Assembly: GCA_903813345.2 (NCBI GenBank)
Contig: CAIIXF020000047.1
Coordinates: 88,413 to 152,412, forward strand
Direction of reading: 5' to 3'
Source of the DNA: Owenia fusiformis
Lineage: Eukaryota; Annelida; Polychaeta; Sabellida; Oweniidae
DNA length: 64,000 nucleotides
In this document: positions 25,186 through 35,694 of the stretch, one piece after another
Layout: each line of letters begins with the position of its first letter
Position numbering within the stretch: position 1 is the stretch's first letter
Notes under the pieces: model-generated
Told to the model about the DNA's origin: nothing
The model's input: only the letters and a program-made list of their open reading frames with translations
Database searches by the model: none
Program-made: the position numbers and the translations under genes

Positions 25186-25218
25186 AATCTGCAAGAAGAA
25201 ACGAAGAGCTCACGAAAG
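25186..25218 (+). pseudogene. mini-exon A3 (acceptor lost)
   Basis: It duplicates A2 (16190). The donor AAAG|GTATGT is kept, but the acceptor is TTTCAA instead of TTTCAG, and the first full codon is TCT (Ser) rather than TTT (Phe). A single substitution therefore disables splicing of a recently copied cassette. Confidence 0.7.
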
Positions 25219-25854
25219 GTATGTATTTGCAATGATTGTATCTTCTATTGTCGTTCGACCTTTTCAAACTACTGGTAATGCTAAACATATCTTACTTTTA
25301 AATGCTTCATCATCATCTGATCCATGAGGAAAAAGTCTGCACTTTGAAAACTTACCCTTCGATCTCATAATTTCTTATGATTTTTTATCACGACTGTTAG
25401 CCTTAATTGAGTGGTTGATTAAGAAACTTTTCGAAGAAAAAATAACATTTGATTTCATTTATGGCACACCTCTTATTTCATCAAATCAAGTAATCTGCTC
25501 AAAATGTAAAATGTTGAAATATCAAATATAAAATGACAGCCACATTTTCATGTCGGTTGTCACAACCTACCGTATATTCTTTGATCATATACAATAGTTT
25601 AAACCTTGCATTCTCCATTCAATTATACGCATGGGGTAAATATAAATGCTTAATTCATGACTTCGTCAGCAATTTATTTCCCGATCAAGAGACAACTATG
25701 GAAAGACCTACTTCCAAGACGAATATAGATTAGACTGTACCAACATAAAGTTAATGAAATATTAAAACCGCTACTGTTGGGGATTCATATTAACATGAAG
25801 ATCAAAATTAAATAATCCTCAGGTATTCGTAGAAAATCAATTTAATTAAGGAAT

Positions 25855-26015
25855 AAAGACCGAGATTTTATGATTTATGGCGTGATATATGACCGAAAAT
25901 ATCATTCTGTTCATTGTTAAAAGACCGAAATCGCGTAGCGATTGAGGTCTTTGGCAATGGCCAGAATAAAATTTGAGGTCATATATTTGACATAAATCAT
26001 AAAATCGAGGTCTTT
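25855..26015. mobile_element. AAAGACCGAGATTTTATG MITE, copy 2
   Basis: It is identical in layout to 16859-17019 and was carried by the segmental duplication. Confidence 0.65.
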
Positions 26016-26544
26016 GTTACGATTCTAATATGATTAACAGACAAGAAACACGACTATTTGCCATTATGAATTTTATCAGTCATACATACTCAAATATAGA
26101 ATCAATTGATCAATTGATCTAGCTAGTGTACGTCACATATCATATTAGAATAAGGAGGAATGTATATCGATAAGGCATAAATGCAATTTGATCAGTCATA
26201 TGAAAATGTAATTAATTTAGAAACAATTGTTTGCCTCATGTCTCATAATTTGCACCGTAATTAAATTCAGAGCACAAATAACAATTCTGAGCACAATGAC
26301 GACATATTCTGGCACTGTGATGACCAAAATACCTTTCTTTAGTTATAATTACATTCGATTTGTCACCACAGAATCAATTTATAGCATCCTTAGCTATAGT
26401 AATGAGTAGACTATTGTAATTCAACAAAAACAAGATCAACTCAGGGCAGAGATGGCAAACGACTTGTAATGCTCACCTGTCGTGTTGTATTTCATAATCA
26501 AAATGCTCAATTTCATCAATGGCAGCTTACAAAGTGAGATTGCG

Positions 26545-27030
26545 CAGGATATACGACTTCTCTTTTGACATTCAAATATCTAATTGTTCAACATATAGTT
26601 TTCGTGATCACTGATCATTCAATTCTATAGAGCGATGTTTACTCATCTCATTTGATTTCGTAATTTTAGATACAACGTGGCAGCAATTTCCTTCACCATT
26701 CTCTGATCTTGTTTTCTTTGACAAAACACTTTTACCAATGTGATAAGAGATTGATTTTAAATAAACTGGAAACAATGCTTTATATCTGCATTTTTAGCAT
26801 TAATATATGGGTCTTTAATTTTTTCCTGTTGTCCATCATTTTGTTTTAGTTGGATACCTTGATGAATTGAAGATGAAAATCTTATTCAGCAATTTTCTTT
26901 ACCAATTAATTATCTTCTTTTCTTTTACAAAACACTTTTCCAAATGTAATGGAGTAATTGAATACTGGAAACGATGCTTCATATCGGCAATTTTTCAGCA
27001 TTTATACCTATTTATACCATTTTGTCCAAC
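26545..27030 (+). repeat. M6 module, second copy
   Basis: It shares ACTTCTCTTTTGACATT and GATACCTTGATGAATTG with 8420-9080 and 43050-43700. Confidence 0.6.
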
Positions 27031-27167
27031 TACAAGAAATTGAATGGCTTACATTTGTGGGGGAGTTTTGCTATCACTTAATGTCAAAATAAGAAAAAGG
27101 CAAAACACACCCACATTTACGGGAGTTAGTTTGTCAATACATGAAATAGTACAGAGTATCCTATATT

Positions 27168-27405
27168 ATAACATACCTATGATGATGTATAGTGCAAAGT
27201 GTACACAAGACAGCAGGCCAATATAAGTTTTGAAAAGCTCGCGCTCGCTAACTTTCTGATTGGTCAAGGCGCTGACGTCATAAAAGGATAAAACTGCGCA
27301 AGCAATTTTTCTTAACTCATTCCAATCATTTTTAAACCATTTGTTTGTCAATTCTATAAGAAAACGGTACTCTCTGACCAGTCTACATCATCATAGGTAT
27401 GTTAT
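27168..27405. mobile_element. ATAACATACCTATGATG inverted-repeat element
   Basis: 22-base inverted ends (ATAACATACCTATGATGATG and its complement) bound a 238-base insertion that contains a TGACGTCA palindrome. A second, separate inverted repeat (about 27414-27522, arms starting TATGTCACTATCG) lies directly after it. Confidence 0.65.
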
Positions 27406-27744
27406 AAATCGTTTATGTCACTATCGTGGCACATATGCCCTCGGTTCTCAGAGATCAATGTCCCTCCCAAGGTCGGGCCATATATCACTGAGACCTCGGG
27501 CATATATGCCGCGATAGTGACATAATCTCTAAATCACGCGTGATAATGGAGTAGGAATAACACATTAACAAATCGTCCCTAACGTTTAGTCAAAGGGTTA
27601 AGAGCTGTGCGAGTAAATGTCGCTGAACAATGTTTCTTATTCTTCTAAAAAATGTACCTAATAATGTCTTCAACTCCAAGACGATATCCTCGTGTCTGAA
27701 ACCGATATGGAGATAGTAAAGAGGAAAGTACACCCACACTGTCT

Positions 27745-27943
27745 CAAATCTGTTTTCCGTTTTTTCAATACATAGGAAAACATTCTTAATTTTAATGTTC
27801 CTTCGAATTCCCCTTTGAGCTTATATTGGGTACATTTCCTTGAAATATCAAAAATGTCTGTTCAGCAACCTTTCCTGTTTCACTACTTTTGACTATTTTC
27901 AGCTACATTTCAAGATATAATTTGTTTTAAATGATAAAATCAG
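27745..27943 (+). repeat. C-type cassette upstream flank, second copy
   Basis: It matches 9715-9910 and 44040-44250. Confidence 0.6.
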
Positions 27944-27985
27944 CGAGGATGGGGTTATCCGAGGATCCAATTATTGACTCTAAGG
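27944..27985 (+). pseudogene. mini-exon C2 (open frame, non-GT donor)
   Basis: After the acceptor AAATCAG the phase 1 frame reads A-RMGLSEDPIIDSK and is open over 42 bases. The donor position reads G|ATACGTAAGG: the expected GT is AT, though a good GTAAGG lies four bases on and would change the phase to 2. C3 (44251) keeps a very similar peptide, A-RMGLLEDPVTDSK. Confidence 0.5.
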
Positions 27986-28463
27986 ATACGTAAGGGTATT
28001 GGCAGTGCTTGTATCTTCTATTGTAGTTCATCCTTTTCACAGCCCTGATTATATTCGAATCATATCTTACCTTAAAACACTCCATCATCATCCCATGAAT
28101 TGTGGAAACTGACACTCACTACAAATTACATTTCTGAAAGTTGCACCTAGGCCTGCGATCTGATTCTACCATTTATCTTAATTCTTATGATGACTGTGGG
28201 CCTTTACGGGGTGTTTGACTAGGATGATGTAATTTGTTGACTCCTTAAGGTGATAGAAAGATGAGTGTTGATTTAAAATATTCAGTGTTATCATTGTTAC
28301 ATCGCATACCTAAATTCCAATCTTCTTTCGATCCTTTTCAGCGAAGTTTAGGTACATGTTCCAAAAGATTAAAAAATATCTGTTCAACAACCTTTCCCGT
28401 ACCACTACTTTTGACCATTATGAGCCACATTTTCAAAATGTTATGTGGTTTAAATCATTTCAG

Positions 28464-28497
28464 AGTACAACATGTAAATCGACCCGGTTTGATTTTG
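28464..28497 (+). pseudogene. mini-exon B2 (degenerate)
   Basis: The acceptor TCATTTCAG is present. The body is B1 minus one C. The phase 1 frame stops at TAA. The donor GTCCGT is weak. Confidence 0.6.
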
Positions 28498-28655
28498 GTC
28501 CGTATTGGCAATGGTTGTATGTTCTATTTGACTTTTTTAACAATGCTGAGTAATTTTAAACATTTTCACTGTTCCACAGCTTGATGACCCTAACTGCAGT
28601 TAGTGCCATCCAAGATGCTGTCCAATTTTTTTTTCGTTTCCGATAAGCTTCCGAA

Positions 28656-29078
28656 TTCAGCTAAACTAAGTTGAATCTGGATTCCAAATATTTCGCCATG
28701 CAAACTTATGAAGCTATGGTTGTAAACATCCACAAGATAACGTTCAGACACCCGCGATATTGGAGAAATTTAATCAAAACAGCCTCACTTAGAATGACTC
28801 TAACTGAACTTGATGATGTCGTAGGAATGACACTAAATGAAACAATGGATGAAACTAACTCTATGGGAAGAATACATGCATGGCCATCTGAGTTAGTAAT
28901 ATCAATGGTTAATACTATGTTTGAGTGTATCATGAACCTCAGTTAGAGTCATTGTAGATGAGGCTGTTTTCTTCAAAATTCTCTATAAATGCGGGTGTCT
29001 GAGCATTTTTCCTGGCTGTTTACAATTAATTTGCATGGCGAAACATTTGGAATCCAGATTCAACTTAGTTTAGCTGAA
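28656..29078. mobile_element. TTCAGCTAAACTAAG inverted-repeat MITE
   Basis: Long inverted ends (TTCAGCTAAACTAAGTTGAA and complement, continuing through GGATTCCAAATATTTCGCC) bound 423 bases. The 91-residue frame at 28671-28946 falls inside it and starts in the inverted repeat, so it is not taken as a gene. Confidence 0.7.
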
Positions 29079-29427
29079 ATAGTTGGTTGATCAAAATAAA
29101 AGAATTTGGCCACCATCTTGGATGCTACTAACTGCAGTTAGAGTCATCCAGCTGTGGAACAGTGACCTTGAAATATTCCATCATTATGTGATCCCTGGAG
29201 AAAAAAATCATTCATTACAATCTACATTTTTGAAAGTTGCTCTTTGGATATGTTCTACCTTTTATCTTAATTTTGGATCAAAATAAATGTGATTCTATTT
29301 GTAGAAAAATGAGTATTTCTGTAATTACACTTTGCATTCTCCATTCAAGTATCCACATGACGTAAAAATGAATGCCTGATAATAATAAATGAAATCTTCA
29401 GCATTTTATTTTCCAATCCAGAGACAT

Positions 29428-29762
29428 CACAGGGAGATATACCGATTACTCAATTAGTACAAAATCATTACTCAATAAGCACTCTGGCAAAAGTGCGCTC
29501 GTGAGCACTCACGTTACGAGTGCTAATTTAGTACTCATTTCGTACTGAGTACTCGGCATATGTATGAGTGCTCATTGAGTAATGAAACATCAATGAAATC
29601 AGTGCTATTTTATCACTTATCTTATGAGTACTCATTAAGTAGTAAAAATGCGATAAATTAGTACTCATGCCATAAGTGCTCAATTAGTACTAATATTTAC
29701 TGAAATGAGTACCCGCTAAAATGCCATGAGTACTATTCTATTACTCGGTATATCCCCCTGTG
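29428..29762. mobile_element. GAGTACTC-rich MITE
   Basis: The ends are CACAGGGAGATATACCG and CGGTATATCCCCCTGTG. The 335-base body is built of many copies of short palindromic words such as GAGTACTC, AGTACTCA and GAGTGCTC. It lies in the AGAGACAACTATGGAAAG site of module M5. Confidence 0.7.
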
Positions 29763-29869
29763 AAATGTGGAAAGATCTTAAATGATTGTTTGACTAAAAA
29801 ACTTTTTGAAAGAAAAATGAAGCTGTGATTTCATTGTAGTCTAAAAACAAATCAACTTATCCGTTAACT

Positions 29870-30500
29870 CCTGATAGTCTTCTTAAAGTGATTAGAAAAA
29901 ATAGATGTGCCTCTGGAGTTAGTTTCAACAATATCTTTTTGCTCTCTCCAATGTACGTCAATCTACTTTCACAGTTTTTTAAAATGTCCAATATTTCTAA
30001 TGCCCTTTCATCGCAGTTCTTTAAGTTCACGCTTTTCAGACAATAAAGGAATTTCAGCATTTGGAGTATTCTATTACGTCTATACTTTGATAGATGTCTC
30101 ATTTCAGAAAAATGATATAAGGGTTCTAAAAAGAGCATTAGTTTGATTTTCTAATATTATGTTATGTTATGACCCTAGAATATGCTATAGCGTATGAGCA
30201 AAAATTGATGAGTCTTCAGTTTGTGGCAATACACATTAAATTTTATTATATCACTGTCATACTTGTACTTTTGTGATTTGTCAAAACTGGATCACATGTC
30301 ATGAAATAATAGACGATATTCACTGGCTATGCCTACATGACTTATCAAATTAGACAACTTGTGAGCAATTAGCAATATTCATCACTCTTGGTTTTCGAAA
30401 TGCATCCATTTCGTTCAATGTCTAGATCCAGAAAATAATAATGGCATGTAAAAGCATAGTTTTTAACCTATATTGTTACGGGGTGTTGATTCCAATATAT
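29870..30500 (+). repeat. M2 module before the sequence gap
   Basis: It aligns with 10850-11330 and 11780-11920. It ends at the run of N. Confidence 0.6.
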
Positions 30501-31000
30501 NNNNNNNNNNNNNNNNNNNNNNNNNNNNNNNNNNNNNNNNNNNNNNNNNNNNNNNNNNNNNNNNNNNNNNNNNNNNNNNNNNNNNNNNNNNNNNNNNNNN
30601 NNNNNNNNNNNNNNNNNNNNNNNNNNNNNNNNNNNNNNNNNNNNNNNNNNNNNNNNNNNNNNNNNNNNNNNNNNNNNNNNNNNNNNNNNNNNNNNNNNNN
30701 NNNNNNNNNNNNNNNNNNNNNNNNNNNNNNNNNNNNNNNNNNNNNNNNNNNNNNNNNNNNNNNNNNNNNNNNNNNNNNNNNNNNNNNNNNNNNNNNNNNN
30801 NNNNNNNNNNNNNNNNNNNNNNNNNNNNNNNNNNNNNNNNNNNNNNNNNNNNNNNNNNNNNNNNNNNNNNNNNNNNNNNNNNNNNNNNNNNNNNNNNNNN
30901 NNNNNNNNNNNNNNNNNNNNNNNNNNNNNNNNNNNNNNNNNNNNNNNNNNNNNNNNNNNNNNNNNNNNNNNNNNNNNNNNNNNNNNNNNNNNNNNNNNNN
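30501..31000. other. assembly gap (500 N)
   Basis: Exactly 500 undetermined bases, a typical scaffold placeholder. The true length is unknown and mini-exons could be hidden inside. Sequence on the two sides is B-type upstream and downstream flank. Confidence 0.98.
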
Positions 31001-31020
31001 TGTGGTTTAAATTATTTCAG

Positions 31021-31057
31021 AGTACAACATGTAAATGGACCCCTGGTTTTGATTTTG
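31021..31057 (+). pseudogene. mini-exon B3 (degenerate)
   Basis: The acceptor ATTATTTCAG is present. The body AGTACAACATGTAAATGG carries the stop in phase 1. The donor GTCCGT is weak. It is the second B-type cassette within 2.6 kb, which suggests a local duplication across the gap. Confidence 0.6.
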
Positions 31058-31198
31058 GTCCGTATTTGCAATGATCGTATGTTCCATTTGACTTTTTTAA
31101 CATGTGTAATTTTAAGCATACATGAATCTCACCTTGAAATATTCCATCCCTGGAGAAAAAAATTATTCTTCACATCTACATTTTTGCATTCTCCAGTA

Positions 31199-31475
31199 CA
31201 ACACATTAAGTACTTAATAAGCACTCTGTCAAAAGCGCGCTCGCGAGTACTCATGCCACGAGTGCTAATTTATTACTAATTTTGTACTGAGTGACCGGCT
31301 GTATGAGTGCTCATTGAGTAATGGAAATTCAATGGAATTAGTGCTTTTTTATCACTCATCTTATAAGTACTCACTGAGTAGTAAAAATACAATAAATCAG
31401 TACTCATGTCATAAGTGCTCATTTAGTACTTTTTACTGAAAAGAGTACGCGCAAAAATGCCATGAGTACTATCAT
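31199..31475. mobile_element. GAGTACTC-rich MITE, truncated copy
   Basis: It has the same internal words as 29428-29762 (AATAAGCACTCTG, GAGTACTCATGCCACG) without clear outer ends. Confidence 0.6.
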
Positions 31476-34400
31476 ATCATATTAATTGCCATATAGCGGG
31501 GTGCTGTGAGCGGCTTTGTATAAAAAACCTCCTACCCACGTACCCTCGTACCCACGTACGTGGGTCCTGACCCAGTCTTTAAAGAGTTAAATCTTTAACA
31601 TTTTTTAAACATTATTCTATCTCAATGTATGCTTAATTATGGATGAATTTATGTACCCATATGCCTTTATTTCTAGATCGGACATCTGTCTCGTCATAAA
31701 ATAAAGCCGGCATTGCATAATGTTCATTTGAGCTATTTGAGTGTTGTTTTTGATATATCGAAGCGATTTTTTGTTGATCGGGCAGTCTTACAGTGTACAA
31801 CCAATCTATTGCTTGGCGCAAATTGGCCACATGGGGCATGTGTTGTAAAGTGCTGTAGTTTTTGACTCCATGAGCAGAATATGGTCAAACTTTCACAACA
31901 AAATTCACATTGAATGACCTGAATGATTCTGGATTGACGAAGTTATTCAACTTTTCATCGGTCCTGTTTTTTAACACCCTGTAGTTTCGATTTTTATCAC
32001 ATATCCTTTTTATTCTTTCAAACGATATTACAAGTATTCATTGTTTGCACGACAGATTTGAACTATACGTGTAATTTGTCTTATGTCTTTTATTTAATTT
32101 AACATCAGAATTGGAGATACAAAGTGATAGAGTGATCAATTCACACGATCTCAAGGAATAATAAAGGCTGCATTTCTGTTTAACCGTGGCGCAATTGAAT
32201 AACGAAATATTTGAAAAGTAGAAGGATTGGCTATATTCGTTTTTAATCGCTTTTTGGCACAATTTAAGGATAATTGTGCGCACTAGTTCAGTGAATCATT
32301 TAGATGGAATTAAAAGTTAGAGTTGCCAAACTTATGCAGGGGAGTGTAAGTTTGGTTTTGTAAACTTCGACATTATTCATGGCCGTTTGATCCATAATTA
32401 GGTAATATGAAGAGTAGAGTTTTATTTTGACAATGATTTGATGTAAAACTGGTTTGAATGATATAAGTTCAGCTTTGTAGTTTCTAGCTTTTTGCGCGTA
32501 AAACGTGAATACAATGGACAACAACGACACCAAATCTTTGACTAACATACGTTAATAACGTATAATATTCGTAAGAATGAATTCTAATAACATTTGAAAT
32601 AAACATCTAATAAAATGTGGTGAATTTAATTGGTTGGAAACTCTAAGAAATATATTTTTAAAAAGATGTCAACTTTTGGACAAGGGTAAACTTCCCGGGA
32701 CATTTACAATCTGCATGAGGTAACAGGAGGCACGGATTGCACTGAACGAGGGCTAGGAGATTGCTAATCAGCACTGATGTGTTATACAGGTAAGACTGCC
32801 CGATCAACAAAAAACATTTCGACATATCAAAAACATAAATCAAATAGCTCAAAAATAATGAACATTTATGCAATTCCGGCTTTATTTTATTTTACTAGAG
32901 AGATGTCAGACCTATAAATAAAGGCATATGGATGCATAAATTCATCTATAATTCAGGATAAACTGAGATTGAATAATGTTTTAAACATTTAAAAATTTAA
33001 CTCTTTAAAGACTAGGTCAGGACCCACGTACGTGGGTACGAGGGTACGTGGGTAGGAGGTTTTTTATACAAAGCCGCTGTGAGCCTTTGAAACCTATGTT
33101 AAAACCACGACGGAGACCATTTAGTACATGATTAACTAACCCCCTGTTCGGTTGTGAAATAGGGTATAATTCAAAGAAAGAAAAGTTAATGGGCGTTGTC
33201 GGGAAAGTATTGGTAATAGTTGAATTAGGAACGAAAATTCTGATGTCTTGGGCTTTGGAAAGATGAGGTGGAAGATGGGGTGGGGTCTGTGACACGGGTT
33301 TAACAGGTCTGGTCACTGAGATGCTTGTGTTATGATCCAGAATGTTGCGGGGGGGGGCTTTGCATCTTGGGAAGCTACAGGTATGTTGTCTCCTGCCCAG
33401 GCATGCGTTGGTGCCTTTTCCGTTGTTGAAATCCCGACGAATGATCGTAGGTCGCGATCGGTTAATACTGGGATCTGTAGTAGGGGGAGGAGGGTTAATC
33501 GCCGACTGGTTGTTCCTGATATATTTGTAGGGGTTCAAGTTCGATGATTTGGGCACTTGGGTTGATTAGCATAGTGTCCGAAGCCGGAGCAAGCGTGGCA
33601 AACGACTTTTCTTGCTTCTTGCTTGAAATGCTCATCAATCAGGGCATGTACGTGTTCTGCCCTGGAGTGGTTGGAGTAATTGTAAATAAATTGCAGAAAT
33701 TCATTGTCATATCCAATCCATGCCGACGGGTTGTAAGCTTCTGCCTTGTCGGCGATAAATCGCATATACTTGGCGAGGGATGGGGCTTGTCTTGGGTGGT
33801 AGTACAATCTATGTGCAACAAATGCAGAGAATCATCTCACCTACATCTCGAATGAGTGAATCTCCTTCTTTGGCTCTATGGCTTTCATCTGCATGCAGCC
33901 CTCCTCGATGTTATAATTGCACTGGTACCCGTGTGCTGTTTGTGAAGCAGCTTTTTATACTATTTTAGCGTGTTCGGCTGATATTCGTTTAAGTTAACGA
34001 ATTTTGTAATGTCAGCAGCGATATCGAGTGCCTTTTTTGAGATCAGTGAAAGTCTCAGAATGGAGGGAGCCGGTTGGTGTCCCTTGCTTGCTGGAGGGTC
34101 TGTCGGCTCTAAGGCACGCAACTTTGATTGTGAAGAGCCGGAATTTGGCATAATCGGGAAGCTCGCTTCGGAGAGAGCGTATGAAGTAGTGTCCTGTGTG
34201 TCTTGTTGTTCTGCGACTTGGTGAGAATTATTTCTCGAACGAGAAAATGGAATATCTTATTTACCTGGGGTTGGTCCAGCGTTGGTGGTTGTTGTTGCTG
34301 AAGCCTTTTTAGCGGCGGGACCTTTCCTTGAATGGTTTCGTTTGATTCCTTTACCTCGTCCAGACATGATATCCTTTTTTGTCTTTAAAATCGCCTAACA

Positions 34401-34560
34401 GTGAAAACTTGGACAGTTTTGTATAAAGTGAATACGCTTGTATGTTGTGTGTTGACTGGCTGATCGAAATCAAAAACTAGAACGTGTGGTAAAGTGTGCG
34501 AATTGATAATGGATGTCCAAATGGCGTAACATTAATGAACGATTGACCAATCCTATTAAC
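31476..34560 (-). mobile_element. decayed retroelement gag-like region, copy 2 (host of nested insertion)
   Basis: On the minus strand a coding-like region starts at about 34367 (N-terminus MSGRGKGIKRNHSRKG) and runs to about 33085 in several frames. One frame at 33535-33807 includes PSLAKYMRFIADKAEAYNP and a knuckle-like CHACSGFGHYANQ. A further frame at 33085-33556 holds RRDFNNGKGTNAC and HTCSFPRCKAP. Stops and frameshifts break it, so it is a relic. It is interrupted by the element at 31511-33076. Flanks match copy 1. Confidence 0.5.
31511..33076. mobile_element. 1.57 kb long-TIR DNA element nested in the retroelement
   Basis: The ends are CGGCTTTGTATAAAAAACC and its complement, and the inverted arms extend about 300 bases each with mismatches. 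The target duplication is CTGTGAG (31504-31510 and 33077-33083), seven bases, or eight if the ambiguous G is counted. The empty site is at about 5672-5680 in retroelement copy 1. Motif GTACGTGGGTACGAGG repeats in the arms. Internal frames (for example 31633-31839, 32038-32283) show no transposase. Confidence 0.85.
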
Positions 34561-34564
34561 GAGT

Positions 34565-34895
34565 TTTAATTCAAAAACATAACAATTATTATCGCATTTG
34601 TATTGTCATCACGTCATTAATCTAATACCTCCTTAGTATGACTTTTGTAATCTAGAGATGGATACCAAATTCGCAACGATTCCCTCATCAGATTATATTT
34701 CATAATCAAAATGCTCCATTTCATCAAAGGCAACATATGGTTCACAAATAATGATTATTTGATTTCCTTATAGTCTACTTAAAGGGATTTAAATTTGTAT
34801 CAAAAAAATTTAAAAAATAGTTCCGAAACCTTACTGTAACACTACTTTTGACTATTCCGAGTCACATTTTCAAGATGTGATGTAGTTTATATCAG
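34565..34895 (+). repeat. D-type cassette upstream flank
   Basis: It aligns with 7205-7649. Confidence 0.6.
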
Positions 34896-34928
34896 AGTCC
34901 AGAAGAAAGGACATTGAGCACCAATTAG
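34896..34928 (+). pseudogene. mini-exon D4 (donor lost)
   Basis: This is the only D copy with an intact acceptor, TTATATCAG. The frame is open, E-SRRKDIEHQL. The donor reads G|AAACGT instead of GT, so it is predicted not to splice as a cassette. It shows that the D family once had a proper acceptor. Confidence 0.6.
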
Positions 34929-35661
34929 AAACGTATTTGTAATGCTTGTATCTTTTATTTTCGTTTGATCCTTTTAAAAGCTGGTGATTCTAAACATACC
35001 TTACCATGTGGATCACATACATTCGCTACACAGTCTGCATTTTGAAAACCTACCCCTTTGATCTCATTCTATCTTATGATTTTTTATCATGACTGTTTGC
35101 CTTAAATAGTGAATAATTAAAAAAAAATTTGAAAGAAAAAATAACGTTACACTTTCACTTATAGCACACATGTTATTTCATTTATATTAGTCAAAAAACA
35201 AACCAACTAGGCCTAATTGGTTAACTCTTGATGGTCTACTTAAAGGGTTAGAAAGAAAAAAGATTGGCCTCGGGAGTTAGTTTTTGCTTTTAGAAACAAA
35301 ACTTTACATTTATATTTACAAATGACGACATATCCTAATAGCATTGCTAAAAAGACGTTATAATTCATAATCAAAATGCTCCATTTCATCAAAGGCAACA
35401 AATGGTTCACAAATAATGGTTATTCGTTCGTCCTTATACATGTATTCTACTTAAAGGGATTTAAATGGAGATTTTTGCTCTTGTCTTTAGATATCACATC
35501 TAATTTGTAATATTTTGTGAACGAATATTGGTTACATTTTTCTGAAAATTCAAAAATATCTGTTCAGAAGCCTTTACTGTAACTGTACACCTCTTATGAT
35601 TATTTTCAGCCACATTTTCAAAATGTCATGTGGTTTAACTAATTTTTTTTGATTATTTCAG

Positions 35662-35694
35662 AGTCCAGATTGTCGCCGTTGGCGTACGTTAAAG
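35662..35694 (+). CDS. mini-exon A4, intact 33-base cassette
   Basis: The acceptor follows a run of T (TTTTTTTTGATTATTTCAG) and is the best of the array. The donor is AAAG|GTATGT. Phase 1-1 translation gives E-SRLSPLAYVK. This is unlike A1 and A2 in sequence but has the same length, phase and flanks. That is the pattern expected if exon bodies diverge while flanks are kept. The 6.2 kb insertion starting at 35827 lies in its downstream flank. Confidence 0.52.

Larger units (their letters stand above)
22878..26457 (+). repeat. recent segmental duplication, copy 2
   Basis: This is the partner of 14641-17463. It holds cassettes D3 and A3 and the CAGTGGCGTAGC insertion. Confidence 0.85.

Noticed and set aside
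27944-27985. U12-type (AT-AC) intron use at C-type cassettes
   Set aside because: The donor context ATACGTA is not the ATATCCTT consensus, and I see no matching branch site or AC acceptor.
28671-28946. 91-residue frame, overlapped by a minus-strand frame
   Set aside because: It starts in the inverted repeat of a MITE and lacks any recognised motif.
30441-31279. long open frames across the N run
   Set aside because: The length comes from undetermined bases; the real residues on either side are unremarkable.
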